Source: Ophioderma brevispina
Taxonomy: Eukaryota > Echinodermata > Ophiuroidea > Amphilepidida > Ophiodermatidae
NCBI GenBank assembly: GCA_023653785.1
Contig: JAMKCH010002838.1
Coordinates: 1-64,000, forward strand
DNA: 64,000 nt
Direction: 5' to 3'
Below the pieces are notes generated by a model. It was not told where the DNA came from. It made no database searches and saw only the letters and a list, made by a program, of their open reading frames with translations. Shown piece by piece: positions 1 through 13,094 of this stretch (positions are counted from its first letter, which is position 1; each line of letters starts with the position of its first letter). A program made the position numbers and the translations under genes.

Positions 1-575
1 TTTTATATGCTGGCCTTTTTGGGGCCCCTAAGTCACATGATGTCCACCAATGTACTGAGGTCACAAAGGTCACTACAGAGAGATCTCGACATATTTCTTC
101 CAAATAAGTAAAAATTGGACAACGTGCATACTTTGTTTGTCACAAGAACATGATAAGGGATCTACCTCTTTTCCCACTCAGGAAGGAAGAAAATGAAGGC
201 ATGAATGGGCTATTCCGATAAATTATCCCTCCCCCCATAAGGATTGGAAATCCGGTTTTTACCTACTTCCATGCCTGGAATGCCAGCCATTTTGTTAATT
301 TGAGGCTGGATTTCCAGCCGTCGCTAAAAATGTTGCATGGGGGGTTGTAAAGTGCAGAATGTATTGCTGCCGTAAAGTCCTTGGAAGCGTAGTGAGCGAA
401 TAAAACAATACAACTAACCGCGCACGGTTCGGGCCCACTTAAGCCGTTGGAAATTGTCCTAAGTGGATGCTCAATGCTCTTACGACCATTTTTTTTTTCT
501 TGATCTTCTGAACTCCGCAAATGCCTTGACACAAACCGGAAGGCCCGGAACGGGTGTACAGGGGCCTGCTTAATT
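1..575. other. No gene seen; AT-rich intergenic or intronic DNA
   Basis: Short open frames here lack recognisable domains or coding-like composition. A GCTGGATTTCCAG palindrome near 304-318 recurs near 1501-1513, and related GGAATTCCAGG motifs occur at 11.5-11.7 kb, so part of this stretch is probably old dispersed repeat. Confidence 0.5.
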
Positions 576-900
576 TAGGCCCCTGGCGGGGTGCTGGGCC
601 AGAGCCCCTCCTTTGTTGGGCCAGGGGGCGGAGCCCCCTGAGCTCTTGGATTTTACTATTCAGAACCTTCAAGATTCCTTTTGAGGGTAAAGGAACCAAT
701 TCAACGAAAAGATGTTTTTACTTTGCTCAATGATACGGGCAGTCATATAAGCTTTACGGCCGAGGGGAACTATACCTATATAGCTAGCGCCAATGTATTT
801 AACGGATGCGGTGCATGAGCAGGCCCCTGCCGGATTCCATGGGGCAGAGCTCCCTGAAGCTCTTGGGTTGTAGCTATTAAAAGTATTTTTGAAGGGTAGT
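576..900 (+). repeat. Two related GC-rich repeat modules
   Basis: Two diverged direct copies of a module lie at about 576-680 and 814-900. Each has a GC-rich palindrome (GGGGGCGGAGCCCCC in the first, GGGGCAGAGCTCCC in the second) followed by CTCTTGG, then a short AT-rich part ending in TTTTGAAGGGTA or TTTTGAGGGTA. The palindrome would form a stable hairpin. I know of similar GGGGCGGAGCCCCC repeats in marine invertebrates but cannot name the family from sequence alone. Confidence 0.45.
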
Positions 901-2874
901 ATAGGAAGATTCAAAATGACGCCATTAAGACCTATAAGTTTTATGTGCTGGGGGCTAGGGAATCGATCCCTACCAATTATTTCTTGACCACTTCAGCTCC
1001 CTCGCCTGAAAATTCCCCTTAGCCTATAGCCCCTATACTGTAGACCAAACTTGGGGAATGGCCCTGCTCCCATTTTCTCAAATTTTGATCACAAGTACTG
1101 TTTCACATTAAACAATTCATTATTACCGTTGATTAGGCTTGGAACAAAACTAATTGGCTTTAGGGGAAGCCACTATTGGTGAAATTGGATTTATGTAAGT
1201 TTGGAGTTCAATCTCATGCATTCTGTTTCGGTCTCCTGTTTGGTTTTTCATTTTTACTTCCCCTTTCTCTCTTTCTTTTCTCTTCCCTCTTTCCCTCTTT
1301 CTTTTCTCTTTCTCCTTTCTTCTCTCTCTTCCCTTTTTCTTTTTTCTCTTTTTGAGGATCGCTGGGGGTGGGGTGTTCACCCCCCCCCCACCCCCCATGG
1401 CGACGGGCTGTGGATTTCCACATATTTTAGTAATGATTTTCTGAACTCCTATTTTATCGATAATTGATGGCCAAGAATTCCAGCAGTTTTTAATTTTGAG
1501 GCTGGATTTCCAGATATTTATTTAGAATTTAGGAATCCATTTTTTTACATTTTAATTTCAAAGCTTATAATTCCACCGCTTTCCCAATTTTTTAACATTT
1601 CCAATTATTTTTCAATCATCCTCTCGTCTACCAAGCTTTTTTGTAACGCTGTTTTTCCAAAGCGGGTGTGTTATAAAGCACCCGATGCTTATGATTTTTG
1701 ATACCAATGGATAGCTATGGTCCTCATCTTTCCATTGAACCAAAAGTTATTATCAACATTGGCATTTTCAACAGAAAATAGTGAACAATCAAAAATTTTG
1801 CGCTAAAAAAAGCAGGAATTGTTGGATTTCCGTGTAGTTTTTCAGCTCTAAATATGGCAATTGACTATTTTTACTAAACTTATAGAGTTTTAGAACCTGC
1901 TGTGCCTAATATTTCAAAAATGTACCTAAAATAGTCCTTCGGATGCAACCACGCCACCTCCTTACCCTTTTTTTCGCTAAATACCAGAAAGATGAGAGAA
2001 TGATTACCGAGAACTTTTTATTGACAACTTTTTTTGCCATTTTTGTGCACCGGAGAAAGTTCCGGGGGGGGGGGGTTAACTACCTTGGTAAGATTATATT
2101 CCAGCTTCAACTTCTTAATTTTCTATTTTTGTAAAAATGTAATAGAAGATTTAGTAATTATCGGGCCGCTATGTTGTTATTTTGATTGTTATTTGATTCA
2201 TGCATGTGGGAAAATTTGGCTTTTGGGTAAATGGAGCCTATGGTGGAAAGTACTGTCTTTTTGGCCTTTGTCCATATATTGGTTGAAGATGGGTATGATC
2301 GAGTAAGATTTATGCAAAAATGGTGTTTTTGGTCAAGTTTGCTGTTTTTTGTTTTAAGCAGATCAGTCCTTTTGTGTAACAGTGTAATAGCATACCACAC
2401 TTCCATGCAGGAGAGTGGGATACTTTTTTAAAGGTCAGGTACATGTATGTTTCCAGTAAAAAATAACAAGCTCTTGTTTTGTTTACGATACCCTTCTAGA
2501 CAACTATTTAACTATTTTAGGAAAAGCCAAAATGAACGACATTATTGCTGTACTATGTTGCTATCTTATTATAATTGGAAGGTTACCTGGAAAAGTTGAA
2601 GTCATTTATTTTTTTAAAGATAATTGATTTATGTTTACACTCTTAAAGAAAGTGCAACATTGGAATCATTTTGTCCTCTTGGTTTCACTCTAAGGTTCTA
2701 CATTTTTAATGCACTCTATAAAACCTAAGGTATGGGGGGGGTCCATGTGGACCCTGAAAAAAAAACAATTTTGGTTTTTCGTACTCCATTTTTAACGGTA
2801 AATTCCTTTTTGCCCAAATTTATGTAATTGCCTACACTCTCAGAAAAAAATATCAAAATTAAAAAATTAAATTT

Positions 2875-2878
<4 letters not shown>
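901..2878. other. No gene; polypyrimidine tract and homopolymers
   Basis: The stretch holds a (C/T)-only tract of about 90 bp at 1257-1350, a G/C homopolymer pair at 1366-1396 and a G run near 2065-2075. GGGGGGGGTCCATGTGGACC at about 2734-2753 recurs in part near 3768-3793. The open frames over the polypyrimidine tract are low-complexity shadows. The rest is AT-rich without detectable structure. Confidence 0.5.

Positions 2879-2913
<35 letters not shown>
2879..2913. repeat. Poly-T homopolymer (35 nt)
   Basis: An uninterrupted T run. It could be the poly-A tail of a minus-strand retroposed sequence, but I recognise no SINE or LINE 3' end beside it, so I annotate only the homopolymer. Its length is unreliable in any sequencing technology. 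Confidence 0.85.
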
Positions 2914-2918
<5 letters not shown>

Positions 2919-3999
2919 TTGCACATTTTTTGAAGAGCGCCCCCATTTTCAAAAGTTGATATTTTTGGCTCAGTTACGTTGGTATTGTCCCTCGAAACTA
3001 GACCTGCGAACGAGAATGTTAATAATGGTATTTATCATAAAATAGCGATTTGTAATTAGAATTGGGACCCCCAGATTGGACTTAACGGCAAGATCTGGAA
3101 ATGCTACGTTTATGTCCGTCCATGATGAATAGTGCCACCTCGAGAAGAAAACCTCTAACTTGACTCTGCCTGAACCAATAAAACAACTAGGCCTAATGGA
3201 TGAGTGTAGATTGTAGACACGCACATGGCGCTAATTCCAGGCTATTTCACATTGAAGGGCCGTTTCAGCAGCCGTTTTTATGTTATCGGGGAATCCCCGA
3301 TAATAAATAACAAAATTCCTTCGTTTGTTGGACACACCGCCTTTGTCGAGCTTAATCATTCACAGGTATAATTTACTAGCCCTTACCATCAACCGTGTAA
3401 AAACTCAGTTTTTGAAAAATTGGGGCTCTCTTCAAAAAAATGTGCTAATATTGCTTTAAACATTTGGGCGCTATTCAAAATTTGTTTTTTGCCCCTTAAA
3501 TCGTATAGGCGTAAACTTTTTTTCATTTTTATATCAACAATGGTAATGTATTTATGTTCCTCCTATTAATAGTCAAATGTTAATGGAAAAAGGCCTCGGA
3601 AGTGGTTTTTCTTTTTTGGTCGGGGGAATTGGGTGCGCGTTGCAAAATCGGATTTTCGACCGCCATTTTGAATCAGTACAACCGATTTTTTAGTGGATCG
3701 TGCGGATTTACCCCATCATTACCATACTTTTGGTAAAGAAATTCCACCGGCAAAGTTGTTTTCAATGGTGTCCATGTGGACCCCCCCCCCCCCCACACAC
3801 CACACACACACAAACGGGAGTGCACAAAACCATATACACTTAGGCCTAAGTGTTGTTAATGTCATATTTTGTCACGTTTCCAAAGTGGACCAAAAATCAC
3901 GGAGCGAACAAGAACAATAACGCTACCTCCCTTTTTTGCGGTGATCGTGGTTGGTATAGTCATTTTCCGAAAGGTCGTTAGGGATACAGAACCTTCAAT
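2914..3999. other. No gene; palindromic GGGTCC motif and C/CA run
   Basis: AT-rich sequence. At 3768-3815 a TGTCCATGTGGAC palindrome runs into a C homopolymer and a CA microsatellite. It mirrors the motif near 2734-2753, so the two could be the ends of one ~1.06-kb inverted-repeat element, but the match is only the short palindrome and I do not call an element. Confidence 0.4.
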
Positions 4000-4249
4000 T
4001 TAAAGGCCGACTCAAGAACTTCTTCTGGGGTGAGAAAGATTTTTCCCTTTTTTGGCTCTAAATAGTTTCATTTCTAAAAAGCCTTCTTTCGTCTTCAAGA
4101 ACTTTTTGAAAGGATTTATCAAAAAACATTTTCTCAGAACTCTTTTTGGGTTCCACAGAGAACCCCTTGAAGATTCGTTAAGTTCTTTTATAGAACCAAA
4201 CAGGTTCTTTAAGGCCAAAAAATGGTTCTGGTTCTTTGTAGAACTTTAA
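4000..4249. mobile_element. TTAA-bounded hairpin-rich MITE-like element (AGAACC motifs)
   Basis: The block is bounded by TTAA at 4000-4003 and 4246-4249. The left end reads TTAAAGGCCGACTCAAGAAC, matching the first 15 bases of the end of the 31440-31796 insertion (TTAAAGGCCGACTCAGAG). The interior is full of GAACC and GGTTC motifs in both orientations, so single strands would fold extensively. The right terminus matches the left only over TTAAAG, so this may be a diverged or chimeric copy. Confidence 0.45.
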
Positions 4250-4649
4250 AACTTCCATTAACTAATGTTAAAAAGTTAATAAAGCACCCGATATGAGCAT
4301 GTCAGAGTGTTCTTTTTTAGAACAAAAATATATGGTTTTCAGCCAAGAAAGATCTATATTAGAAACAAAGAGGATATTAACACTGGCTTTAGCTTTGCCT
4401 TAAGCTTCAAAATATACATCGAAACATGCCAAAAGAACATTCCTATACTCTATTTTAAATTTGTTATGTGCTTGGCTTGGTGTGCTTCACATAACCTACA
4501 GGTGCTTCATTTTTTTCCCTAGAGTGGGTACATGCTATAAGAAGATTAACAATCTAACTTCCTAAAAAATGAAAACTTCAAGAATGGCAGACTTTTTGTT
4601 AATTGTGACTTCTTCTGACACCAATATTTTGACCACTTCTAAGTGAAAT

Positions 4650-5821
4650 ACTGATATCCTTGGACACACTCACATCGCAAGAACCTCTGAACCAAGCTTT
4701 GGAAGATTTTGTTACGTCACCTTGAACCAAGTCCCAAACCACCTCAACTACCGGATTCCAAACTCCTGAATAACAGACAATACACGTGAACTTGAATTAC
4801 AAATTTTAAAACAAAGTATTTATTTTAATTGTGTGTTTAAATCAATCGCAATCAAACTCTATTAGTACAATATCAAAGTTAATCTAAATAAAAGTTGTTA
4901 AATTAATGAACTACTAGACTTACGCCCTGGTGTGTGCCGCGACGTCGGGCTGCATGCTAGATTACCTGGTGTTTAAGATGCCGAACTTGCAAAGACTCCT
5001 GCGAATATTCCAGCGCCAAACTTGTATCTCTTCCAATAGTGGGGGGACTTGTCCACGGACGCTTGTCCCTTACTGAAAACCAGCTCCTAATGACCTCCCG
5101 AAGCTACGAGGTCGACTAAATATAAAGTCCAAAGTGCTGTAGCTTGTTTTAGCTTGGATAACTCAGAGTCCACGAAATACGAAACCGACCCGGCTACACT
5201 CGGCCCGAAACTGTGGACTGAACTACTATGACTATGGTCCCACTACAGAAAATATATTGACTGCGATTACTGTCGCTGTTCACTTGAAGCAACTAGGTGT
5301 CACTATACTCTACTATAACTGGAGTAAGATGTTGAGAAACTCTGGCCTCATCTTCTCTTCACCAGCTTATATATCCTCTCAAACAATACTAGAAGGATCT
5401 GGTCCTCTCTATATGAGGCATGTGCTAAATATAGTGCATTACATCATAAGTTCCGGAAATGCCTCTCCCATTCCACATGTACTGCATAATTTGGGATCTC
5501 ACAGCAGCCTACTCACTGACTGTGTAATTTCCAGCAAGTGCGCCACCATGGTCAGACCCCTACCACCTGTGGGGTTGATCTCCTGTACTCCAGAACCTTT
5601 TCTATGAAATCACTAAGGTTCTAGAGCTTCTCGGTTGTTTTCTGGTTTTTTCTGCAGATCGTCTGTTTCATTCTCTTTGCTTCACACACCCATATGCACA
5701 TAAACCAGGTAATTTTTATTTATGTAACTTAGACTAATTTACAATATTTTATGTGCTAAGTTATTACTTAATTTGCGTCAAATTAAATAAATCATTGCTA
5801 ATTCCTTGGGGGCCTGTAACA
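4650..5821 (-). mobile_element. Possible solo LTR (tentative)
   Basis: Read on the minus strand, the block starts TGTTACAGGCCCCC at 5821. It has a TATA-like TATATAAGC near 5371-5379 and an AATAAA polyadenylation signal near 4820, the U3-R-U5 order expected of a long terminal repeat. No gag-pol sequence or second LTR is present. The far boundary is vague because the adjacent sequence at about 4608-4640 belongs to another dispersed repeat. The 116-codon plus-strand frame at 5257-5607 lies antisense within it and has no recognisable domain. Confidence 0.25.
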
Positions 5822-6949
5822 GATGCACGGTGCGCAGATGACATAATAGGATATTTTATGATATAGCAATATCCTATGATGTTGGGTCAATGGAGAGGTT
5901 TTCAAAGCAACCATTTGAAGCAAAATCTTAAAGCAGCTCTATGCAATAGTATCTTTGAGATGATAATTTAAAATTGTCTGTCGTGCAGGACCGAAAAATC
6001 AAGATTGCCTTTTAGTACATAGCAAGCAAGTTCAAAAGATAGTTTTTTTGGCTTTCTTTTGTACTGTTTGTAAATAAACCTTCGAAACATTATCGGTAGA
6101 TGTTCTACAATCGATCACGTGCAAATTTTAAAAAAATCTTTCCCCCTGTTTAATTGTTAATCACTGTAATTTTTTTATGATTACCTTGTCATGTTTTTGA
6201 GTTAAGAGTTAAACATTGTATACTATTTGTAATAGGCCACGGGGAAATTGTCTTTTTCTCGTATGAAACCTGCAGAAACTTTTTTTTTTTAATTTTTTCA
6301 TATAGACATATAATAGAATTTTTAGTTTTATTTTAAAAAGTTTGTCCCCACGCATAAACAAATAGTGTTAGGGTCATGTTATTTTATTTAATTTAAAAAT
6401 ATACTCTTTCTCAAATAATAATGATAGGTTTGTATTTTGTATGTTTTTCAGTTGTGTAAATTTAAATGATGAGCGATTTTTACCATAATCACTCTATTGT
6501 TGTATTAATAGTAATATATACCAAAACAACTTGGAATACAATGAGGCAATTTTCAATCAGTTTTAGTAACAAAATATATTTTGATAGCTTGTCTCATATA
6601 GGGAATGTTAAATACAAACAATCAAAGAAAACATCAAAACATACTGTAATGAGTTAGGTTGTGAGAAAAAGTTATGAGCTGCTTTTAAGTTGCATTCTTG
6701 GTTGACCATTTTTGTAACGAGCGGATATAGCAACTATATTCCAGCGTAACAGCTGGAAAGTGGCCCACTTATACCTTAGCTACGCACCCCCAAACGCCAC
6801 AGTCCTTTCTGTGGAAATAACCTATAAGTCGAGAATGTTGCCTTTTTATCATCACTCCATCACTTAGGATGATAATTTTTAATTTCTACTCGGTTATCGA
6901 CTATAAAACTACAGGGTTTTCGAAAGTTTATCGGTGATTACAAGCATTT
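5822..6949. other. No gene seen
   Basis: AT-rich DNA with short T runs and no inverted termini, tRNA-like boxes or convincing ORFs. Confidence 0.5.
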
Positions 6950-7285
6950 GAAACTTAGTTTTCAAGATGATAAACAGAGTTTTCCATCCCTAAGTTGGAA
7001 AACCTTAATATTTTTTTTATCAATCGATTAAACACGTTCTCGGTATAAATCAGTTTATCAAATGATAATACGTTAGTTGTTTTCGAAAAACTATGGTTAT
7101 AGACCTGATAAAACTGTATGTTTTCAAGTGTGATAGTGGTTTTCAACCCCCAAGTTGAAAAACTTAGCTTATCAATGATAAACTTAGCTTTTTGAAAAAC
7201 CATATAATTATCGACTGAAATTTGTCTAAAAAACAAAGGTTTTTTAACTGAAAAGCCGTTGTTTTTAAGGTTGATAAACGAGGTT
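6950..7285. repeat. Degenerate internal repeats of TTTTCAA / TTTATCA words
   Basis: The words GTTTTTCAA or GTTTTCAAG, (G/A)TTTATCA and CTTAGTTT recur irregularly, spaced roughly 60-80 bp, giving several imperfect short palindromes. This periodic composition explains the 157-codon open frame on the minus strand, whose translation shows no domain. It may be a decayed minisatellite or foldback. Confidence 0.3.
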
Positions 7286-9039
7286 ATCAGTGAAGGGACG
7301 GAAATCCATGTTAAAAGAGCCTTGGGGATGAGAAATGACATCCTAACAATTGTGGCCTGCGAAGCGCGATCTAGCGGCACGGGGTCCAAAGGGAAAATTA
7401 CAGCATTTTCATTGCAAAATGCTGACATAAAATTGCCTCATAATACCACCATTTCAACGAGATACAAGCCAACAAGTTATTTTATGCACAAAGTATGAAA
7501 GGTGGAGGGGGTGGTGATTACATTGCCAATCCCCACCTCAAAAAGTAGGGGGTAGTATATCCTCCGGCCTCCAGGATCTCTACCGATAAACACAGTTACA
7601 TTCGAAAAGTTTTTTTTTTGTTGTTTTTCGTGATAATTGATTTACACGAAAATATTAAGTTGATCAGTGGTATCAAAGTTTTCTTTCAAAAATGGCATGT
7701 CAAAGAAGTACAAAAAATTACCGAACTTTGAACCCGTTAAACTATTTTCCTACAAATCCAATATTTGCGACAGCAGTTATTATTTTCTATAATCCCAAAA
7801 TAATATTCTAATACAAACAATAATTATTCGAGTTCAGAGTGCACTTCAATGAAAAATTCTATCAAAATAACACTAACAAAGCGCGGGCCCTGTACTGACA
7901 CAGTTAGAATTCTGAAAATAAATTTAACAGGAGTCGACGCACGCACACATTGAGAACATTCAAAGTGCAATGTCTGACATTACGGTATAATAACAGCAAG
8001 TACTTAACATGGCTTGTCACTGCCAAATACTGGTATGCGTGATAATGCACAGTATAAAATAAATTTTATTCCTAAGTTTTCCACAAACTAATTTGGGTAA
8101 CCTAAAGTCATGGCCTATAAAGTTCTTCTTTATGCATAATCCACACGCTTCGAAAAGTCTACACATGAAATGCCAGATGGTTTGGAAAGTTAATTAATCT
8201 TTTTATTTCTTATTTAATTTTCACCAGTAGTGATTACCCAACTTACATAAATTGGGTTTTAAAAAGTAGCTTCATTTGTCTTGTGGCTTAAAAAGCCTTG
8301 AGTGCTATGCAACAAATTTTGTGGTGAATCAAAAAAAAAGATAGTGAAGAACAGTGGAGCAATCTTAAAATGTAATCAAAGTTCCCGGGATTGTAATTTC
8401 ACAAATTTGATTTTACATTTCCTCATGACAGAATGTTCTTATAGAACTTTTAAAAAGAGTTCTTTACCAATTTGAAATTGAGAGACCCTTGCAGAAGTTT
8501 ATATGCTTCAGTTAAGGAAATAAGATTGGAAGTTGTCTGATGAAGAAACATTTTTTGGTCCAGTCACTGAAAACCATTGAGGGTTCTCCACTGTGGGTAC
8601 ACTTGGGAATATGCTTTTAGTGGAGTATCATGATCTTGTGTATGACATTTTGTAGTAGATTTTTAGATATTATAGAACATGAAACTATTCGACTCCATGT
8701 TTGACTCTCCCTAAAAATTTACAAATTGATTGTTCTGAATTAAAAAATTCCGGACTTATTACCCTTCGGCTGCCTATGTTTGACACAGTTATAGGCTTTT
8801 ACTTGCTTCATGTTTTAGTAATTGGTCTGCAAAATATAAATTATATTGTACTTAATATTCACTATATGAGTTCCCGGCCAGTTCTCATTGGACCTACTCC
8901 GAGTTGCAAGTAAGAATCTTGTGCATATGAGTGCAATGGCCTTGTTTACACTTGTACACATCATAATATATAACTTGTACACCGAATGAAAAACATGATG
9001 GTTATTTTGTAACTTTCTAACAAAGTTCAAAAAGAGTCT
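7286..9039. other. No gene seen
   Basis: AT-rich sequence with short spurious frames. A GTTCTTATAGAAC palindrome at about 8434-8446 resembles the AGAACC-rich element at 4.0-4.25 kb and may be a scrap of it. Confidence 0.45.
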
Positions 9040-9603
9040 TTAACACTTAACTGATAGGGGGTCCTAGGCGCCCATTTTGTGTTTTTCACCGCCGCGATTT
9101 TAGATTGCAAATATTGGTTTATTTTTTTGTATCGTTCTAACGTAAGTTGCGCTTGCCTTGCGCTTGCAACATAAAAAATTCAAATCCATCATGTCGTTTT
9201 TGCGTTAATTAGCAGGGTCCCTAGGAGCCCCCCCCTTATGCATCAACGGAGTGTAAATATAGTTCATTCTTCCTAATTCAAGAAATCAGCACAAGTCTAG
9301 GTGATGCAAGCAATGCCGTAGAAAAGGCAGAAGAAAAACAAAATTAGTGTCTTTTTCGCCACACATTTTGACGCAAAATTAAAATAATGTTTGTATTATT
9401 TTATTGATTTTTTAGTTTTTTTGATTTTTTAGGTTTTATTTGTTTATTGTTGATGTATTGAAGCCTTCTAACAGGTGTGGTGGATTCATCAAAAAAATCT
9501 TTAGGAAAGTGGTTATTAGGGTGGTCGGGGGTCCATAGGACCCCCCCCCCCCCGCTATGCCACTAACGGAAGCTTGCAAACCCCGTTATGCAGTTAGTGT
9601 TAA
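9040..9603. mobile_element. TTAA-bounded element with TTAACACT termini
   Basis: The left end TTAACACTTAACTGATAGGG at 9040 and the right end, which reads TTAACACTAACTGCATAACG on the opposite strand from 9603, form an imperfect ~24-bp terminal inverted repeat. Inside, near each end, sit GGGTCC/GGACCC palindromes (about 9055-9065, 9204-9230, 9525-9555) and C homopolymers. No transposase reading frame exists, so this is a non-autonomous DNA element. TTAA at both extremes is compatible with a TTAA target duplication. Confidence 0.6.
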
Positions 9604-12486
9604 GATATAGTTAATTTGCTATGATTGATTATTATCATGGTTCATACATGCATGGATTCAATATTTGCAATATTTAACACATTACTAGGACTGTTCAATG
9701 TTGCCACATACTATGAGAAATAAAAAAAAAAAAATATTTTTGCTTGAGAGGTATGGCCTTCTAGGACAAAATAACATGCTTGTTGATAAGCTGACACAGC
9801 TTTTGGCTTGGTCATAACCCATAGCACTTCTATTGATTATTAAAGACTGCATTTGTTAATCCTAGACCCTAATTTTTTAGCCTTTGTTTATGGTATCAAG
9901 GAAAAAAAATTATTTTTAAAATTCAGTTGATTATGATTTTGCGTTTCTTCACTGTTCCGCATGGTTACGGTTTGCCCACATATATAGATAGGTCCACTTG
10001 TTTGTACGTTAATTTCTGTAAAATATAGCCATCATTAGAAACAAAAATGGTATTTTTTGCAGCAAATAATACGAAAATATTCTGCTCTTATGAATAGTTG
10101 CAGTCTCTGACCATTTTACACAGCGACAGATGAAGCGTGTACATATTTAAAAATCAGTAAAATAAAAATATAAAAAAAATAAACTTTGTTAATCAAAATC
10201 AGCTTTTTACAACAAAAAAGCTTAAAAACAAAATAAATATATACCGACAGATTCAGGGGACCAAAATTACTATTTTCAGAGACCAACGAACCAAAATAAA
10301 TCGCAATAGCGCCAAATACAAGCCAAGTAAGTAAACGTATATCGCTACAAGACCAGTGCCACCCACATCCTTGGTGGACTAGCTAATAAGAAGTTATAGT
10401 ATGTACTGAATCTGAAGTTGGCCAATAGTGATGGTTTGCATAACATTGATTGAATTTCAACATGAGCTTTTAATAGCATAACCTTCAGCCATGAACACAT
10501 CACCAAGGACAAAGCTCAATTAGCTGTACATGTACAACTATTTAACATTGAACTGACTTTGTATATTGGGTATCATAAACAATACTCAATATCAAAAGGC
10601 ATTCATATTTTGGGAAAGTTGGGCCTTACAGTGAGACTTTATTGGCCCGTAGTGTGTACGTCATGCATGAAAAAATAGAAACATGTAATATTACTTTCTT
10701 GCTTTGGCAAAATTGAAATTACAAATGTAATTAACAGAACTCTATCGCATGTCATTCTCAAAGACCAGAAAAATTGGAAATCATTGAAAACTAGAAGACA
10801 TACTTTTATCGCATAATTATACACGTTGCAATTGATGACATATGTAGCCCGTCATAAAACAGGCAAAGTAATAGTCAAAATATTCGCGAGGAATATAATT
10901 CCTACCGAAGAACTTCAAAAGGGTAAAAAGCATTCAAGCAAAAATAACTAATAGTGTTTTGCTTCGTTTTGCTTCAGAGGTGTGATTCTTCAGGCTGTTT
11001 CCTGCTTTCAGTATTTTTTTATCAAAATTTCCGCAAAACTCCTTATTCATTTCACCCCGATTGTTTAAGAAGCGTTTTAGGTCAATTTTTACGTGTTTTT
11101 CTGGTTTTTTTTACCACTTCACGATTTTTCCATGCAAAAAACTCAATCGCACTCCTTCCTGTAAATTTGCTTTGTGCTATTAACTTCATTGAAAAACCCA
11201 TGATTTGGGAATGTTCAACTTGTTGTCCACAATATGAGAAAACCTTATTTCCAACGTATATAGAAATTTAATATATTGCAGGAATCCTTTTTGATTCAAA
11301 CCCTCCCCTAAGGCAATTTGAATCCAGGTTTTATTTTGATTTAAAAGAGACAGAAAAATTTGGTAGCATTATGGGAGTATTTAGATATCCCATAATTTCA
11401 TCAAAAGCAGTGACAGGTTCCATATAAATTTGTGAATAGAATTGTCTAGGATAGGGCCAAGAATTCCAGAAAAAAAAATAGTTTGACCACTTCAAAGTTT
11501 TTAGTCTTCGTTGGAATGCCAGGAAACTTTTGAATTAGAACACATTCCAAGCTTTTTTATCTTTGAACACTACTCCTCTATGGGTTATTTTCCTCTCTGT
11601 AATGGAATTCCAGGAAATTGGTGGATGACTAGATGAAATCCATTTTTGTTGATCTGGACTCCTATCCTCACCCTGTCACACACAACAGTTTCCAGGATTT
11701 CCATATATTTCCATGGTATTGTTGTGAGGGATTTTCCAAATGGTCAGCGGCATCAACTTTTTCATATCTCTCCTATGGGGGGGGGAGGGCATATTAAAAT
11801 TATTCTGGAATAGCCCAATATAAGACCAAGTAATCACCTTAACAAAAGAGACATACTGGTGCCTAGAGTATTAATTGCAAAATTAAAGGAAAAAGCGATC
11901 CTCAGCTTTGACCAGGCCAAACTCACCATCATTTTTAAACTTAAATTTGGGTGCTACTAGGAAACCTTAACTTTTCTCATCTAGCTACAAAATATTGGGG
12001 CGAAAAAATACAAAGTATGATGCAACAAATTGAGGTATGTGCTGAGCTTAACAGAATTACAGGTACAGCAATCTCTACATCTTTGCATTTTTTTTCACTT
12101 TAGAAATTTTGGTTGTAAACTCTCATTTAGTGACTAGGTTTGATTGAAAAACAAAATTCTAGAGGGATTGTACAGAGTACCAAGAGATTCCAACACTTCA
12201 CCAATGTTTTAAAACTGTACTAAATTCATGACTGCCCCACATCTCACAGACCACATTTTTTAATAACACGGACACATCATATCGCAATTTTGCCAATGGC
12301 CTTTTCACCACCTTTTAACCTTTTAACGACAAACAAGGAAAAAAATCAACTTATTTTTGTCTCAACTCCACTCGCAAATCTATTTTCTTGACGCTTTTTT
12401 TTAGCCCTTTTTGGGGGTTCGGGTCTTTTTTGGAATTGGGGAGGGGCGTCCTCCCCATCCCCCCACTGTTTTATGGCGCTTATATT
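9604..12486. other. No gene seen
   Basis: AT-rich DNA. GGAATGCCAGGAA and GGAATTCCAGGAA motifs at about 11513-11620 look like diverged units of one short repeat. Open frames, including the 105-codon one at 10954-11271, are T-rich and show no family resemblance. Confidence 0.45.
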
Positions 12487-13094
12487 TGTGACCTTTAGTC
12501 AAATGTTGTGGCCTATTTCACCACATTGGTTACCAAGTTGCCAGTATCCTTTTCTGATATTAGAGAAAATTACTTTTGTGGTTATCTTGGTCTTGCCCAT
12601 TTAAGTGGCTAAGTGTTCCCTGCACATACCAATGCCTTCCCTTGTAATATGAGGGCCAAAGACACACCATCATGTTAAAACCACAACTTGTAGTTCATAT
12701 TCTTATCAGATTTCTTATTTGAATATTGTTCTGATCATTATATTGCTTGTAATTGCTTAATATGACAAGGGGTGTCTGTGACTGTCCATCACCTAGTAAA
12801 ATGACTTGTTGAATCAACAAACATAGAAAACACTTACAGACACAAACATAGCAGCATTTGACCCATGCATTAACCTAAATCCCCCAATTGACACCAAAAG
12901 ACATGTTAACATAGATGTCACATTGAATCGTACAATTTATTTATGAGATTAGAATGATTTTTTTGAACATCATTTATCTTATAGGTCCTGTTATCAGTCA
13001 AGGAATGCTACTACCCTAATACACTTCTGACTGTCAGGTTATAATTTGACCTATTGATGACATAATGCAAGACAGAATACCTATCCAGTTAGGC

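Noticed and set aside
1150..1467. Phe/Ser/Leu-rich and Lys/Glu-rich ORFs on opposite strands
   Set aside because: Shadows of a CT-only polypyrimidine tract.
2734..3793. A 1.06-kb transposon bounded by GGGTCCATGTGGACC
   Set aside because: The matching ends are short self-palindromes next to homopolymers; no further TIR or target duplication could be seen.
4608..4640. tRNA-Leu-like primer binding site (TGGTGTCAGAAG on the minus strand) next to the LTR-like block
   Set aside because: The same sequence occurs at about 63290-63350 and, diverged, near 15045-15070 as part of a TTAAAGG-type MITE, so it is better explained by that repeat.
6955..7428. 157-codon minus-strand ORF
   Set aside because: Crosses from an AT-rich internally repetitive tract into unrelated sequence; translation shows no family features.
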